Shown: positions 9,701-16,367 of the stretch, in pieces
Position numbering within the stretch: the stretch's first letter is position 1
Layout: the number at the start of each line of letters is the position of its first letter
Made by a program: the position numbers and the translations under genes
Notes under the pieces: model-generated
What the model saw: only the letters and a program-made list of their open reading frames with translations
Told to the model about the DNA's origin: nothing
The model's database searches: none
Source: Candidatus Accumulibacter iunctus
GTDB lineage: Bacteria > Pseudomonadota > Gammaproteobacteria > Burkholderiales > Rhodocyclaceae
Length of the DNA: 20,007 bases
Reading direction: 5' to 3'
Assembly: GCA_002345025.1 (NCBI GenBank)
Contig: DDUX01000121.1
Location: forward strand, 6,434 to 26,440

Positions 9701-10336
9701 CGCTCCGGCTGCCGTCGTTGCCGCCGCCACGTCGGCCAGCAGCGCACGCCACAACGCCGCCTGCCAGCGCTGCTCGGCGGGCAGTGGCCGGCTGCCGCCA
9801 CGACCGTCGATCAGCAGGTCGCTGCCCACGGCCCAGGCCGCCAGCCAGTCCGCGCGATACACCTGATACTGATCAAAGAGGTCGGCAAGGCGCTCGGCAA
9901 GCTGGAAGCGCTTGCGCTGCTCGCTGTCGTTCTCGAGGAAGGCGTGCAGCGGTGCGTACTCGGGCCGACTGCCGATCTCCGGCAGGAGACGCAGCAGGCG
10001 CCAGAGCAGTCGCTCCTTGTCGAAGGGCGATACCTCCGGCACCGCCTCGTGGCCGAGCAGCGAACGATAGGCCGCCCAGAGAAAGCGCGCCGGCAACGAC
10101 ACCTCGAGCGCCGCGGCAATACCCAAGCCGCCGGCCGCGCGCGCGTCGCCGGCGGGGTCGGCGGCAAGCGCCATCTTCAGCCACTGCGCAATGCCGCTGC
10201 TCTGCACCAGAATGGACTCATTCTCGAGCGGCGGCAGTGGATGACGCTTCATCCAGGCAACCACCAGATCCCGCAGGATCTCCGGCCGGTTGCCGTGGAC
10301 GACGATCAGACCGGGTTCAGGGAGTGGCGATGACAG
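6749..10336 (-). CDS. recC: RecBCD enzyme subunit RecC (exodeoxyribonuclease V gamma), apparent CTG start
   Basis: About 1195 residues (E. coli 1122). RecC is the inactivated helicase-like scaffold that recognises Chi and holds RecB and RecD. Segments matching E. coli RecC include ILVQSSGIAQWLKM, LADLFDQYQVYRADWLAAW, FHVAHSAQREVEILHDQLLA, ITFATLMPMRAIPFRRVCLL, GMNDGDYPRSR, RSRREDDRYLFLEALLSA and LEDFLAHPVRSFFRQRLGV. The first ordinary start codon, GTG at 10264, would remove the family's N-terminal strand: the frame continues upstream without a stop through GLIVVHGNRPEILRDL, which fits E. coli MLRVYHSNRLDVLEAL. The only good start I see is CTG at 10336, six bases after a GGAG, giving (M)SSPLPEPGLIVVHGNRPE. 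A one-base error turning ATG into CTG is the alternative. It is first gene of the operon; its stop overlaps recB as ATGA. No convincing promoter was seen. Confidence 0.94.
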   Translation of the reverse strand: MSSPLPEPGLIVVHGNRPEILRDLVVAWMKRHPLPPLENESILVQSSGIAQWLKMALAADPAGDARAAGGLGIAAALEVSLPARFLWAAYRSLLGHEAVPEVSPFDKERLLWRLLRLLPEIGSRPEYAPLHAFLENDSEQRKRFQLAERLADLFDQYQVYRADWLAAWAVGSDLLIDGRGGSRPLPAEQRWQAALWRALLADVAAATTAAGATATAGRAAVHAAFMGRARDWQPPQRPDGLPLRLLVFGISSLPQQALEVLAALARWTQVLICVHNPCRHYWADIVADRDLLRRGNNRQQRRQGMPAELTEELLHVHAQPLLAAWGKQGRDFIGLLDEHDQHEARARCRRQLQAIGQRIDLFESGGTASLLQQLQDDILDLRPLHETRACWPAVDPRQDFSLRFHVAHSAQREVEILHDQLLAACNADPSLRPHDIIVMVPDIAVYAPHVQAVFGLLSADDPRYLPFIVVDQGRRQCEPLLQALEKLLALPQSRLTASDVLDLLEVPALRRRFAIDEEDLPLLHRWIRGAGIRWGLHAEHRASLGLPRLAEDAAANTWLFGSRRMLLGYAVGADAGAWQGIEPYDEIGGIDAAVLGPLLQLIERLQGCWRTLRAAATVGTWCLRLRQLLADFFAADDDADAFILLQLEGALQRWQEACDEAALSAELPLSVVAAQWLGSLDAAGLTQRFFAGAITFATLMPMRAIPFRRVCLLGMNDGDYPRSRPAMDFDLMADDHRPGDRSRREDDRYLFLEALLSAREHLHISWVGRSINDNRPRPPSVLVGQLRDHLAAGWRLAAVADDAASTVAAGSDRSLLAALTVEHRLQPFSAEYFPTNPAAARLFTYAREWQAGGVPPGSARWAADDVPLPLLPHDEALSLRELEDFLAHPVRSFFRQRLGVVFAGDDPVGEDQEPFVVDALGRWRLQDELIAVQLAALQRGDDIAEAGRARLAAISRRGALPGGAFGEALADELLAPLDGLFERYRQALARWPLLAPAAEELRLTAVIDGQPLQIADWLAGVRSDGSGGRGRVVIDSSELVQGRLVRGERVLRHWLRHLALQVTGGPLTTLLVGRQGDVELAGLLPEEAESRLRQLLQAWQDGMRRPLPLALRAAFAWLDSGSEEEARQAYDGGYQRPGEVDRDPCLRRAFPDFRTLTGSGEFFELAEHLLRPLHAALPAAEQPQGRRAGAAGAPS

Positions 10337-10398
10337 GGTCGGCTCCGGGCAACGTTGCGGCCTTGGGTGAAAAGGCGAAGATAACCCAGAAGCCCGGC

Positions 10399-10815
10399 AT
10401 GCGCTACGCCGCTCGCCGGCATGAGCGGCTGCAGGAGCTGCTTGCCGGCGTCTCTGCAGAGCGGCTCTCCGCCCGGCGGCACAACGAACTCGACGACGCA
10501 GCGCGCCAGTTGGCCGATTTCGCGCTGCATCGCCGAGGTGAACCGGCAGGAGGAGGCTCGCTCGGCCGAGGTGGCTGCGGCGACCACCCTACTGACCTCG
10601 ATCGCCGAGGAAGTCCGGAGTCGGGCCGCGGTCGCCGCCGGAACGACGCGACAGGTGGAGCAGGCGGCGCACGATGGCGTCGGCGCAGTCGAGCGCAATA
10701 TCGGCGAACTCGCCAACACCACTGCCGAAGTCGCCAGGGCTGCGGCGGAAGTGGGCGAGCTGACCAAGGGGGCAAGCGCAGATCGCCCGAATCCTCGGCA
10801 CGACTCGCGAGGAAG
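10399..10815 (+). pseudogene. Remnant of a methyl-accepting chemotaxis protein (two frame breaks, no signalling tip)
   Basis: Between recC and yaaA no intact gene is seen, but the + strand carries a broken chemoreceptor-like sequence. Frame 1 (about 10399-10525) gives LQELLAGVSAERLSARR then HNELDDAARQLADFAL, like a HAMP domain. Frame 2 (about 10535-10770) gives IAEVNRQEEARSAEVAAATT, LLTSIAEEVRSRAA, VERNIGELANTTAEVARAAA and EVGELTKG, with the heptad pattern of a methylation helix. After a run of five G (10768-10772) frame 3 gives QAQIARILGTTREE, matching the usual QIGRIL.TIREI that precedes the conserved NLLALNAAIEAARAGE tip. That tip is absent, since the sequence runs into the yaaA 3' end at 10830. 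Upstream, an ATG at 10330 with GGAG is in frame 1 but antisense to the recC start. No membrane or ligand-binding part remains. The family call is by eye. Confidence 0.5.
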
Positions 10816-10829
10816 TCGGCGGGCCAGCG

Positions 10830-11600
10830 TCAGCGGCGGCGGCGGAAGAGCAGGACGCCGGCGGTGGACACCGGCCCGGCGTACGCGTAGCCCTCACCGT
10901 CGAAATCCCTCAGGGCACTGACCTCGGACAGCCGATTGACGAGGGCGAAGCGCGCCATCAGACCACGCGCGCGCTTGGCAAAGAAACTGATGACACGGAA
11001 GCGGCCACCGCTCCAGTCCTCGAACACCGGCTGCACGACGGGAACCGACAGTTGCTGCGGCAGCACCGCGCGAAAGTACTCCTCGGAAGCCAGGTTGAGC
11101 AGCACCGTCGCCCCCGCTTCGCGTACTGCCGACTCGATGGCGGCGGTGATCCGATCGCCCCAGAAGGCGTAGAGATCCCGGCCGCGTTCATTGGCCAGCC
11201 GGCTGCCCATTTCGAGCCGGTACGGCTGCATCAGGTCGAGTGGCCGCAGCACACCGTAGAGACCCGACAGGATGCGCAGTCTCGTCTGCGCAAACCGCAG
11301 GTCGTCGGCCGACAGCGAAGCGGCGGCGAGCCCGTCGTAGACATCGCCGTTGAACGCGAGGACCGCCTGCCTGGCGTTCAACGGCGTGAACGGCTGCGCC
11401 CATTCGGCATAGCGCGTGGCGTTGAGCACCGCCAACTGGTCGCTGATCTTCATCAGGCTGGCGATCTCGGCCGGCGACAGGTGGCGCAAGCGGTCGATGA
11501 GAATCTGCGCCTGCTCGAGGAAGAGCGGCTGCGAGTGCTCGGCAAGCGTCGGCGGCGTCAGATAGTCGAGTTTCTTGGCGGGCGAGAGAACGAGGATCAT
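10830..11600 (-). CDS. yaaA: Peroxide stress protein YaaA (DUF328/UPF0246)
   Basis: 256 residues, matching E. coli YaaA in length (258). YaaA is a cytosolic protein that in E. coli is induced by OxyR and lowers damage by limiting free intracellular iron during H2O2 stress; it has a DNA-binding fold of its own type. Family blocks are all present: MILVLSPAKKLDY at the start, NATRYAEW, AVLAFNGDVYDGL, RILSGLYGVLRPLDLMQPYR, EMGSRLAN, LLNLASEEYF, VFEDWSGGRFRVISFFAKRA and RGLMARF. The frame extends upstream to 11732, but the ATG at 11600 is chosen because it begins exactly at the conserved MILVLSPAKKLD and follows GGAG by seven bases. It is transcribed away from the Gcr-family gene, with a candidate promoter in the shared gap. 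No OxyR-type site was recognised. Confidence 0.95.
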   Translation of the reverse strand: MILVLSPAKKLDYLTPPTLAEHSQPLFLEQAQILIDRLRHLSPAEIASLMKISDQLAVLNATRYAEWAQPFTPLNARQAVLAFNGDVYDGLAAASLSADDLRFAQTRLRILSGLYGVLRPLDLMQPYRLEMGSRLANERGRDLYAFWGDRITAAIESAVREAGATVLLNLASEEYFRAVLPQQLSVPVVQPVFEDWSGGRFRVISFFAKRARGLMARFALVNRLSEVSALRDFDGEGYAYAGPVSTAGVLLFRRRR

Positions 11601-11633
11601 CGGCAGGCTCCGGGAAGCGGCGGGATTTCCGTC

Positions 11634-11663
11634 TGCATAGTTTGCTAATATCGGCGATTGTAA
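11634..11663 (-). promoter_or_regulatory. Candidate promoter for yaaA in the divergent region
   Basis: Read on the minus strand, TTACAA (11663-11658) and TATGCA (11639-11634) are 18 bp apart, a fair sigma70 pair in the most AT-rich part of the gap between yaaA and the divergent Gcr-family gene. Transcription would begin near 11627, giving a leader of about 27 nt. No equally good pair was seen for the + strand gene. Confidence 0.35.
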
Positions 11664-11743
11664 TCGACGCCGGGCAGCCACCGCCGGCGATGCCCGCACG
11701 GCGCTGCCCGCCCTCGCCAGCCAGCGTCGCATGAACCAGAAGA

Positions 11744-13744
11744 ATGCTGCCAGCCATGGAAGAAATCCTCAACCGTCTCGCCCTGCCGGGCAGCGATCTG
11801 CCATCGCTGCTCGCCGAACTCGTCGCCCAGTTGCGTCCCGGCGATGCCAGCGACTTCGAGTCCGCACGGCGCAACCTGCAGGCGCTGTGCCACATCCTGA
11901 GCACCCACCCCGGGCTGCGCAGCGCCTTGCGCAACGGTCTGACGACGCTGGCACAAAGCTACCGCCACAGCGAGCTGTACACGGCGACCGGCATCCTGCC
12001 CAATTCGAGCTTCATCGCCGAGGCCTTGCATCGCGTTGGCCACACGCTGCTGCCCGAAGTGCTCGATCCCGACCTGCTGCGCAGCGTGCTGCGGCGGGCC
12101 TTCGACCGTCCCGGCGATCGCCGCTGGGTCAGCGGCGTCGGCGAGCAGGCATGGGTCGAGGTGCTCGAAGCGATCCACTTCGACGAAGAGCAGCCGACGA
12201 CCAGGCTGCCGACATCGGTCATGGAAATCCTGCGCTCGCTGCGCATCCTCTCGCACTGGGTCGCCGCCTGCGGCATGGAACCCGAACTCCTCCGCCTCGA
12301 GCGTTCTCTGGAGACCCACGATTCGCCATTCGCGGCACAGAGCCGCGAGATGGACGATTACATCGCCGCCTTCCCGGAGAACTGGGGACAGCCGCCTGCC
12401 ATCGATGCCGATGACCGCCACCTGCGGGTCCTCTTCGACCAATGTCAGGATGTCATCGAGAAAGTGCGCAGGAACGCTGCCCGCAACGGGACCAGCGTCC
12501 GTCTCACCTACCACCTGCGGCGAGTGCGGCAATTGCTGCGCCGCTGCGCGCAGTTGCTCGACATTCTCGCTGCGTTGCAGGCCGACCCGAAGGGTGGTGC
12601 CGCTTACCCGGCGATCGCCGCCCTGTTCGTGCAACTGGTGCGCGAGGAATGCCTGCGCAACAACCTGCCACGGCACTGGCGCCAGAGCATTGAACTCATC
12701 GCCATCAGGGTGACCGACCACACCAGCCACCATGGCGAGCACTACATCACCGAAACCCGTGCCGAGTACTGGCAGTTGTGCCGTTCGGCGATGATCGGCG
12801 GTTTCGTCATCGCTTTCATGGCCTGTCTCAAGATCCTCCTCGCCAAGGCGCAGATGCCGCCACTCCCCGGCGCCATCTGCTACTGCCTGAACTACGGTCT
12901 CGGCTTCTGCCTGATCCACATCCTGCACGGCACGGTCGCCACCAAGCAGCCGGCAATGACCGCCAACGCCATTGCCGCCAGCATCAGCGAGGCTGGCGGC
13001 AAGCTGCGCGACATCGGGGCGCTGACGACGCTGATTGCCCGGACCTGTCGCAGTCAGATCGTTGCCATCCTGGGCAACGTCGGCGTCGCCATCCCGCTTG
13101 CGGCCTTGATCGCTCTCGCCATTTTCGTCATCAGTGGCGAGCACTTCACCAGCGAGGAGAAGTCGCTGCACCTGCTCGCCGAGCAGAGCCCGCTGCACAG
13201 CGGCGCCCTCGTCTACGCCGCCATCGCCGGCATCTGCCTGTTCATCGCCGGCCTGTTGAGCGGCTACTACGACAACTATGCGGCCTACAACAGGATCGCC
13301 GAGCGCATTCTGCAACTGCACTGGCCGCGGCGCCTGTTCGGCGAGGCGCGCATGCGGCGGGTTGCTGCCTACTTGGGCGACAACCTCGGTGCACTCGCCG
13401 GCAACCTGCTGTTCGGCTTCCTGCTCGGCGGCACGACCCTCTTCGGACAGCTCTTCGGCTTGCCAATCGACATCCGCCACGTCGCCTTCTCGTCGGCCTT
13501 CGTCGGCATCGCTTTCGTCGACCTGGATTGCTCACCGGACGTGTCACTCTTCATCGGAGCCGTCGTCGGCGTCGCCGCGATCGGTTTCATGAACCTGGCG
13601 GTCAGCTTCGCGCTGGCCCTCAGCGTTGCCCTGCGCGCGCGTCAGGTCGCCGAAGCGGCCTGGAGAAACCTGGCGCGAGCAGTGCTGGCACATCTCGTTC
13701 GCCAACCAAGGGACTTCTTTCTCCCGCCGCGACGATCCGACTGA
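11744..13744 (+). CDS. Gcr-family 'site-specific recombinase' (PF10136-like) polytopic membrane protein
   Basis: 666 residues. I recognise the family annotated as site-specific recombinase Gcr (Pfam SpecificRecomb), named after a gonococcal gene; its biochemical role is unproven. The N-terminal half (1 to about 345) is soluble and helical, with SALRNGLTTLAQSYRHSELY, ATGILPNSSFIAEALHRVGH, RVRQLLRRCAQLLDILAAL and VTDHTSHHGEHYI (His-rich). The second half has about seven hydrophobic segments, near 350-372, 374-396, 447-465, 488-509, 547-573, 577-595 and 600-630. A cytoplasmic loop holds GYYDNYAAYNRIAERILQLHWPRR (508-531), broken by charged residues. No tyrosine-recombinase R-H-R-Y set or serine-recombinase motif is visible. 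The ATG at 11744 or the in-frame ATG at 11756 could be the start; neither has a clear ribosome-binding site. It is divergent from yaaA and followed by a gap of 169 nt. Confidence 0.85.
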   Translation: MLPAMEEILNRLALPGSDLPSLLAELVAQLRPGDASDFESARRNLQALCHILSTHPGLRSALRNGLTTLAQSYRHSELYTATGILPNSSFIAEALHRVGHTLLPEVLDPDLLRSVLRRAFDRPGDRRWVSGVGEQAWVEVLEAIHFDEEQPTTRLPTSVMEILRSLRILSHWVAACGMEPELLRLERSLETHDSPFAAQSREMDDYIAAFPENWGQPPAIDADDRHLRVLFDQCQDVIEKVRRNAARNGTSVRLTYHLRRVRQLLRRCAQLLDILAALQADPKGGAAYPAIAALFVQLVREECLRNNLPRHWRQSIELIAIRVTDHTSHHGEHYITETRAEYWQLCRSAMIGGFVIAFMACLKILLAKAQMPPLPGAICYCLNYGLGFCLIHILHGTVATKQPAMTANAIAASISEAGGKLRDIGALTTLIARTCRSQIVAILGNVGVAIPLAALIALAIFVISGEHFTSEEKSLHLLAEQSPLHSGALVYAAIAGICLFIAGLLSGYYDNYAAYNRIAERILQLHWPRRLFGEARMRRVAAYLGDNLGALAGNLLFGFLLGGTTLFGQLFGLPIDIRHVAFSSAFVGIAFVDLDCSPDVSLFIGAVVGVAAIGFMNLAVSFALALSVALRARQVAEAAWRNLARAVLAHLVRQPRDFFLPPRRSD

Positions 13745-13799
13745 GGTGCCTCGCCGGCGGAAAGAACGGCTGTCGCCGGCAAACTGCCGCGCATTCGCC

Positions 13800-13828
13800 T
13801 TGACCGGCGCACGGGATTTTCCTATCCT
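13800..13828 (+). promoter_or_regulatory. Candidate sigma70 promoter for the DUF2934 gene
   Basis: TTGACC (13800-13805; 5 of 6) and TATCCT (13823-13828; 4 of 6) are exactly 17 bp apart in the gap after the Gcr-family gene. A start near 13835 would leave a leader of about 80 nt before the ATG at 13914. This suggests the DUF2934 gene and its downstream partner form their own transcript. Confidence 0.45.
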
Positions 13829-13913
13829 GCCGCAATGGCTGCGCTCCGCTGGATCAATTGGCCAAATTCACCACCCACTCCTCTCCATCGAACGACATCG
13901 CAAGGGAATCATC

Positions 13914-14396
13914 ATGACTGAGAACAAGACACCCGCCAAAAAGGCGACCGCTGCCCCAAGGACTGCCACCACCGCTGCCGCCAAAGCGCCCGCCAAGGCG
14001 GCGCCGGCCAGCCCGCCCACGGCAGCCGCTGCTGCTGCGGGCGCTGCAGAGACAGTGACCAAGGCACCGGCGACTCGGAAGGCAGCGACCGCAACCGCCG
14101 AGAACAAGAGTCCGGCGAAGCAGACCGCAGCAGCACCTGCCACCGCCAGCGACGCCCCGCAGCCGGCTGCCACCGCACCCGTCGAGGGAGCAGCACCGGT
14201 CGAGACAGCAGCACCGGTCGAGGCAGCCCCTGCTGCGCCGGCAGTCGCCCGGCCGAGTGCCGAGGAACGCTATCGGATGGTCGAGTCGGCCGCCTATTTC
14301 ATTGCCGAGAAGGATGGCTTCCAGGGCTGCGCAACGCATTACTGGACCTTGGCGGAACGCGAAATCGCCGTCAGCCTCGGCGAAACGGAGGCGTGA
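13914..14396 (+). CDS. DUF2934-domain protein with histone-H1-like Ala/Pro/Lys tail
   Basis: 160 residues from the ATG at 13914, which follows AAGGGA at a normal distance. The same frame runs open from 13626, but that part overlaps the 3' end of the Gcr-family gene and has no site. Residues 1 to about 115 are low complexity: first Lys-rich (TPAKKATAAPRTAT, AAAKAPAKAAPAS, ENKSPAKQTAAA), then acidic 6-residue repeats (VEGAAP, VETAAP, VEAAPA). This resembles histone-H1/AlgP-like bacterial DNA-binding tails. The last 45 residues contain EERYRMVESAAYFIAEKDG and THYWTLAEREIAVSLG, which I recognise as DUF2934, a short helical domain of unknown function ending in a W..AE.E signature. The role is unknown; nucleoid or polymer association is inference. 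The next gene starts 34 nt downstream, so the two are probably co-transcribed. Confidence 0.82.
   Translation: MTENKTPAKKATAAPRTATTAAAKAPAKAAPASPPTAAAAAAGAAETVTKAPATRKAATATAENKSPAKQTAAAPATASDAPQPAATAPVEGAAPVETAAPVEAAPAAPAVARPSAEERYRMVESAAYFIAEKDGFQGCATHYWTLAEREIAVSLGETEA
14181..14234 (+). repeat. 18-bp in-frame tandem repeat, three units
   Basis: Three units beginning GTCGAG(G/A) follow each other every 18 bp and encode VEGAAP, VETAAP and VEAAPA in the acidic part of the DUF2934 protein's tail. Units one and two differ at two bases, and the third drifts at its end. Such repeats can vary in copy number between strains by slippage. Confidence 0.6.
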
Positions 14397-14430
14397 TGGC
14401 GAGGCATCCGACCGTGATCCGGAGCATCTC

Positions 14431-14910
14431 GTGCGCAAGCGCCTGATCGGCGAACAGCAGCCGCAGGCGCAGGCTCCGCAGCAGCCGGCTGACTGGCTGC
14501 GGCTCGACGAACTGGCCGAGGTCGAGCTCAGCTCCGAGGACGCCGCGTACCCGATCGAGTCGGCGCTGCTGCCCGCCGGGGGTAGCGGCTGGCGGGCCTC
14601 GCTTCCGGGCCGCCAGACGATCCGGCTGATCTTCGCGCGTCCACAGCGGCTGCGGCGGATTCATCTGCGTTTCGTCGAGCCGGATCGCCAGCGGACGCAG
14701 GAATACCTCCTGCGCTGGTCCGGTGACGGCGGCCAGTCGTTCCACGACATCGTCCGCCAGCAATGGAACTTCGACCCGCATGCGGCAAGCACACAGACCG
14801 AGCAGCATCAGGTCGACCTCGCCGCAGTCGCAGTTCTCGAACTCATCATCACACCCGACGTCGCCGACACCCAGGCGCTCGCCACGCTCTCCGAGATGCG
14901 CCTCGCCTGA
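14431..14910 (+). CDS. Small protein with predicted galactose-binding-like (discoidin-type) beta-sandwich
   Basis: 159 residues from a GTG at 14431. The frame is open further upstream, but into the DUF2934 gene; GTG was chosen because GGAG lies six bases before it and it clears the previous stop. After a Gln-rich N terminus (GEQQPQAQAPQQ) the rest is rich in predicted beta strands: DWLRLDELAEVELSSEDAAY, IESALLPAGGSGWRASLPGR, IRLIFARPQRLRRIHLRFVE, YLLRWSGDGGQSFHDIVRQQ and AVLELIITPDV. The order (surface Trp, 'a.p..ir.i.l.f', 'S.DGG.sf' and closing 'elii.pd') is what one sees in F5/8-type-C or galactose-binding-like domains. There is no signal peptide, so it would be cytoplasmic. Ligand and role are unknown. 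It is probably co-transcribed with the DUF2934 gene and ends before a strong hairpin. Confidence 0.7.
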   Translation: MRKRLIGEQQPQAQAPQQPADWLRLDELAEVELSSEDAAYPIESALLPAGGSGWRASLPGRQTIRLIFARPQRLRRIHLRFVEPDRQRTQEYLLRWSGDGGQSFHDIVRQQWNFDPHAASTQTEQHQVDLAAVAVLELIITPDVADTQALATLSEMRLA

Positions 14911-14924
14911 GAATTCTTGTGACC

Positions 14925-14959
14925 GAATCGTTGCGCCCGAGGTACGGGCGCAACGATTC
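14925..14959. terminator. Perfect 14-bp inverted repeat between convergent genes
   Basis: GAATCGTTGCGCCC (14925-14938) and GGGCGCAACGATTC (14946-14959) pair perfectly around a 7-nt loop. It lies 14 nt after the stop of the beta-sandwich gene and 43 nt from the stop of chrA, so it could serve as a two-way terminator. Neither strand shows a following T-run, so termination would rest on the stem or on Rho. Confidence 0.6.
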
Positions 14960-15002
14960 TGGCGACCACGCACCCGCCGGGCGCGCCTCCGGAAGCCTTC
15001 GC

Positions 15003-16367
15003 TCAGAGCAGAAAGAGTTTCAGGATCAGGCCGATGAGCGCGGTCGCCGCAATGAGGTGGAGGACCTTCACCTGAAAGCGGAACAGTGCGACCAGCGCAC
15101 CCAGAGCGATCAGCGCCGATGGTACGTCGAATGGTCCGTCGAAGCCACGCGGCCAGAGCACATGGTAGCCAAAGAACAGGGCCAGGTTCAGGATCACGCC
15201 AACGACGGCAGCGGTGATCGCGGTCAGCGGCGCCGTGAACTTGAGGTCGCCGTGTGTCGATTCGACCAGCGGCCCGCCGGCAAGGATGAAGACGAACGAG
15301 GGCAGGAAGGTGAACCAGGTGACCAGGACCGCGGCCACCGCGCCCGCCAGGAATGCGGCTTCGGGCCCGAATACGGCCTGCACGTAGCCGCCGATGAAGG
15401 CGACGAAGGCAACGACCATGATCAGCGGTCCCGGTGTCGTCTCACCGAGCGCCAGGCCGTCGATCATCTGCGTCGGCGTCAGCCAGCCATAGTGCAGCAC
15501 CGCCCCCTGATAGACGTACGGCAGGACGGCGTAGGCGCCGCCGAAGGTCAGCAGGGCTGCCTTGGTGAAGAACCACCCCATTTGCGTCAGCGTATGACTC
15601 CAGCCATACACGAGCGTCAGCAGCGCCATCGGCACGACCCACAGCAGTGCCCCGATCACCAGCACGCCGGCCAGTCGCGACCAGCGGAAGCTTGCGTGCG
15701 CCGGTGTCGGTGTCGCGTCGTCGATCAGCGCCGGGCCGAATGAGCTGCCGGCCTCGGCGTGCCCGGCAGCAGTGCCGAAACGCTCCGGTGCGAGACGCCC
15801 GCCGATGTAACCGATCAGCGCCGCTGCCGCGACGATGAGCGGGAACGGCGCGTCGAGCGCGAAGATCGCCACGAACGAGGCCGCGGCAATGCCCAGCAAC
15901 AGATCGCTGCGGAGCGCCCGCAGGCCGATGCGATACGCCGCCTGCAGCACGATCGCGGTGACCGCTGGCTTGATGCCGTAGAACAGACCGGCAACGAGTG
16001 GCAGGTCCCCGTAGGCAATGTACACCCACGAGAGAGCGATCAGGATCAGCAGCGACGGCAGAACGAACAGGACGCCTGCGGCGATGCCCCCGGGAACGCG
16101 GTGCAGCAACCAGCCGATGTACGTCGCCAGCTGCTGCGCCTCGGGACCGGGAAGCAGCATGCAGTAGTTCAGTGCGTGCAGGAAGCGCCGCTCGGAAATC
16201 CAGCGCCGGTTCTCGACCAGTTCCTGATGCATGATCGCAATCTGCCCGGCGGGCCCACCGAAGCCGATCCAGCCGAGCTTGAACCAGAACGCGACGGCAT
16301 GCCAAAAACTGACCGCCGGCGGTACTGCCACGATGCCGGCAAAGGGGCGGGACTCGGGTTGCGTCAT
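15003..16367 (-). CDS. chrA: Chromate efflux transporter ChrA (CHR family, two-domain)
   Basis: 454 residues, a usual length for long-chain ChrA (about 400-450), which exports chromate across the inner membrane. Two homologous CHR halves are visible. The first has LGWIGFGGPAGQIAIMHQEL (31-50), ENRRWISERRFLHAL and LLPGPEAQQLATYIGW (71-86). The second has FFTKAALLTFGGAYAVLPYV (about 264-283), then GLALGETTPGPLIMVVAFVA (about 300-319). Repeated hydrophobic segments between and after them fit about ten to twelve membrane helices, separated by a polar linker (about 198-228) with AEAGSSFGPALIDD. The C terminus ends in a helix, AATALIGLILKLFLL. ATG 16367 is the first start in frame; an AGGAGG lies about 13 nt upstream, a wide spacing. 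It converges on the beta-sandwich gene. Some family members may carry other oxyanions. Confidence 0.94.
   Translation of the reverse strand: MTQPESRPFAGIVAVPPAVSFWHAVAFWFKLGWIGFGGPAGQIAIMHQELVENRRWISERRFLHALNYCMLLPGPEAQQLATYIGWLLHRVPGGIAAGVLFVLPSLLILIALSWVYIAYGDLPLVAGLFYGIKPAVTAIVLQAAYRIGLRALRSDLLLGIAAASFVAIFALDAPFPLIVAAAALIGYIGGRLAPERFGTAAGHAEAGSSFGPALIDDATPTPAHASFRWSRLAGVLVIGALLWVVPMALLTLVYGWSHTLTQMGWFFTKAALLTFGGAYAVLPYVYQGAVLHYGWLTPTQMIDGLALGETTPGPLIMVVAFVAFIGGYVQAVFGPEAAFLAGAVAAVLVTWFTFLPSFVFILAGGPLVESTHGDLKFTAPLTAITAAVVGVILNLALFFGYHVLWPRGFDGPFDVPSALIALGALVALFRFQVKVLHLIAATALIGLILKLFLL

Noticed and set aside
7166..10333. Open frame of 1055 codons on the + strand opposite recC
   Set aside because: Antisense shadow of recC with biased composition and no domain; recC family blocks run throughout the other strand.
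10830..10857. Chemoreceptor-like SAAAAEEQ continuing the remnant past 10830
   Set aside because: These bases are the antisense of the yaaA 3' end (LFRRRR plus stop), so the resemblance is likely chance; the remnant was ended before it.
11642..11664. + strand promoter TTGCTA/TGTAAT for the Gcr-family gene
   Set aside because: The two boxes are only 11 bp apart, too close for a sigma70 promoter.
11645..13480. Open frame of 611 codons on the - strand opposite the Gcr-family gene
   Set aside because: Gln/Gly/Asp-rich antisense shadow; the + strand has coherent membrane segments and family motifs.
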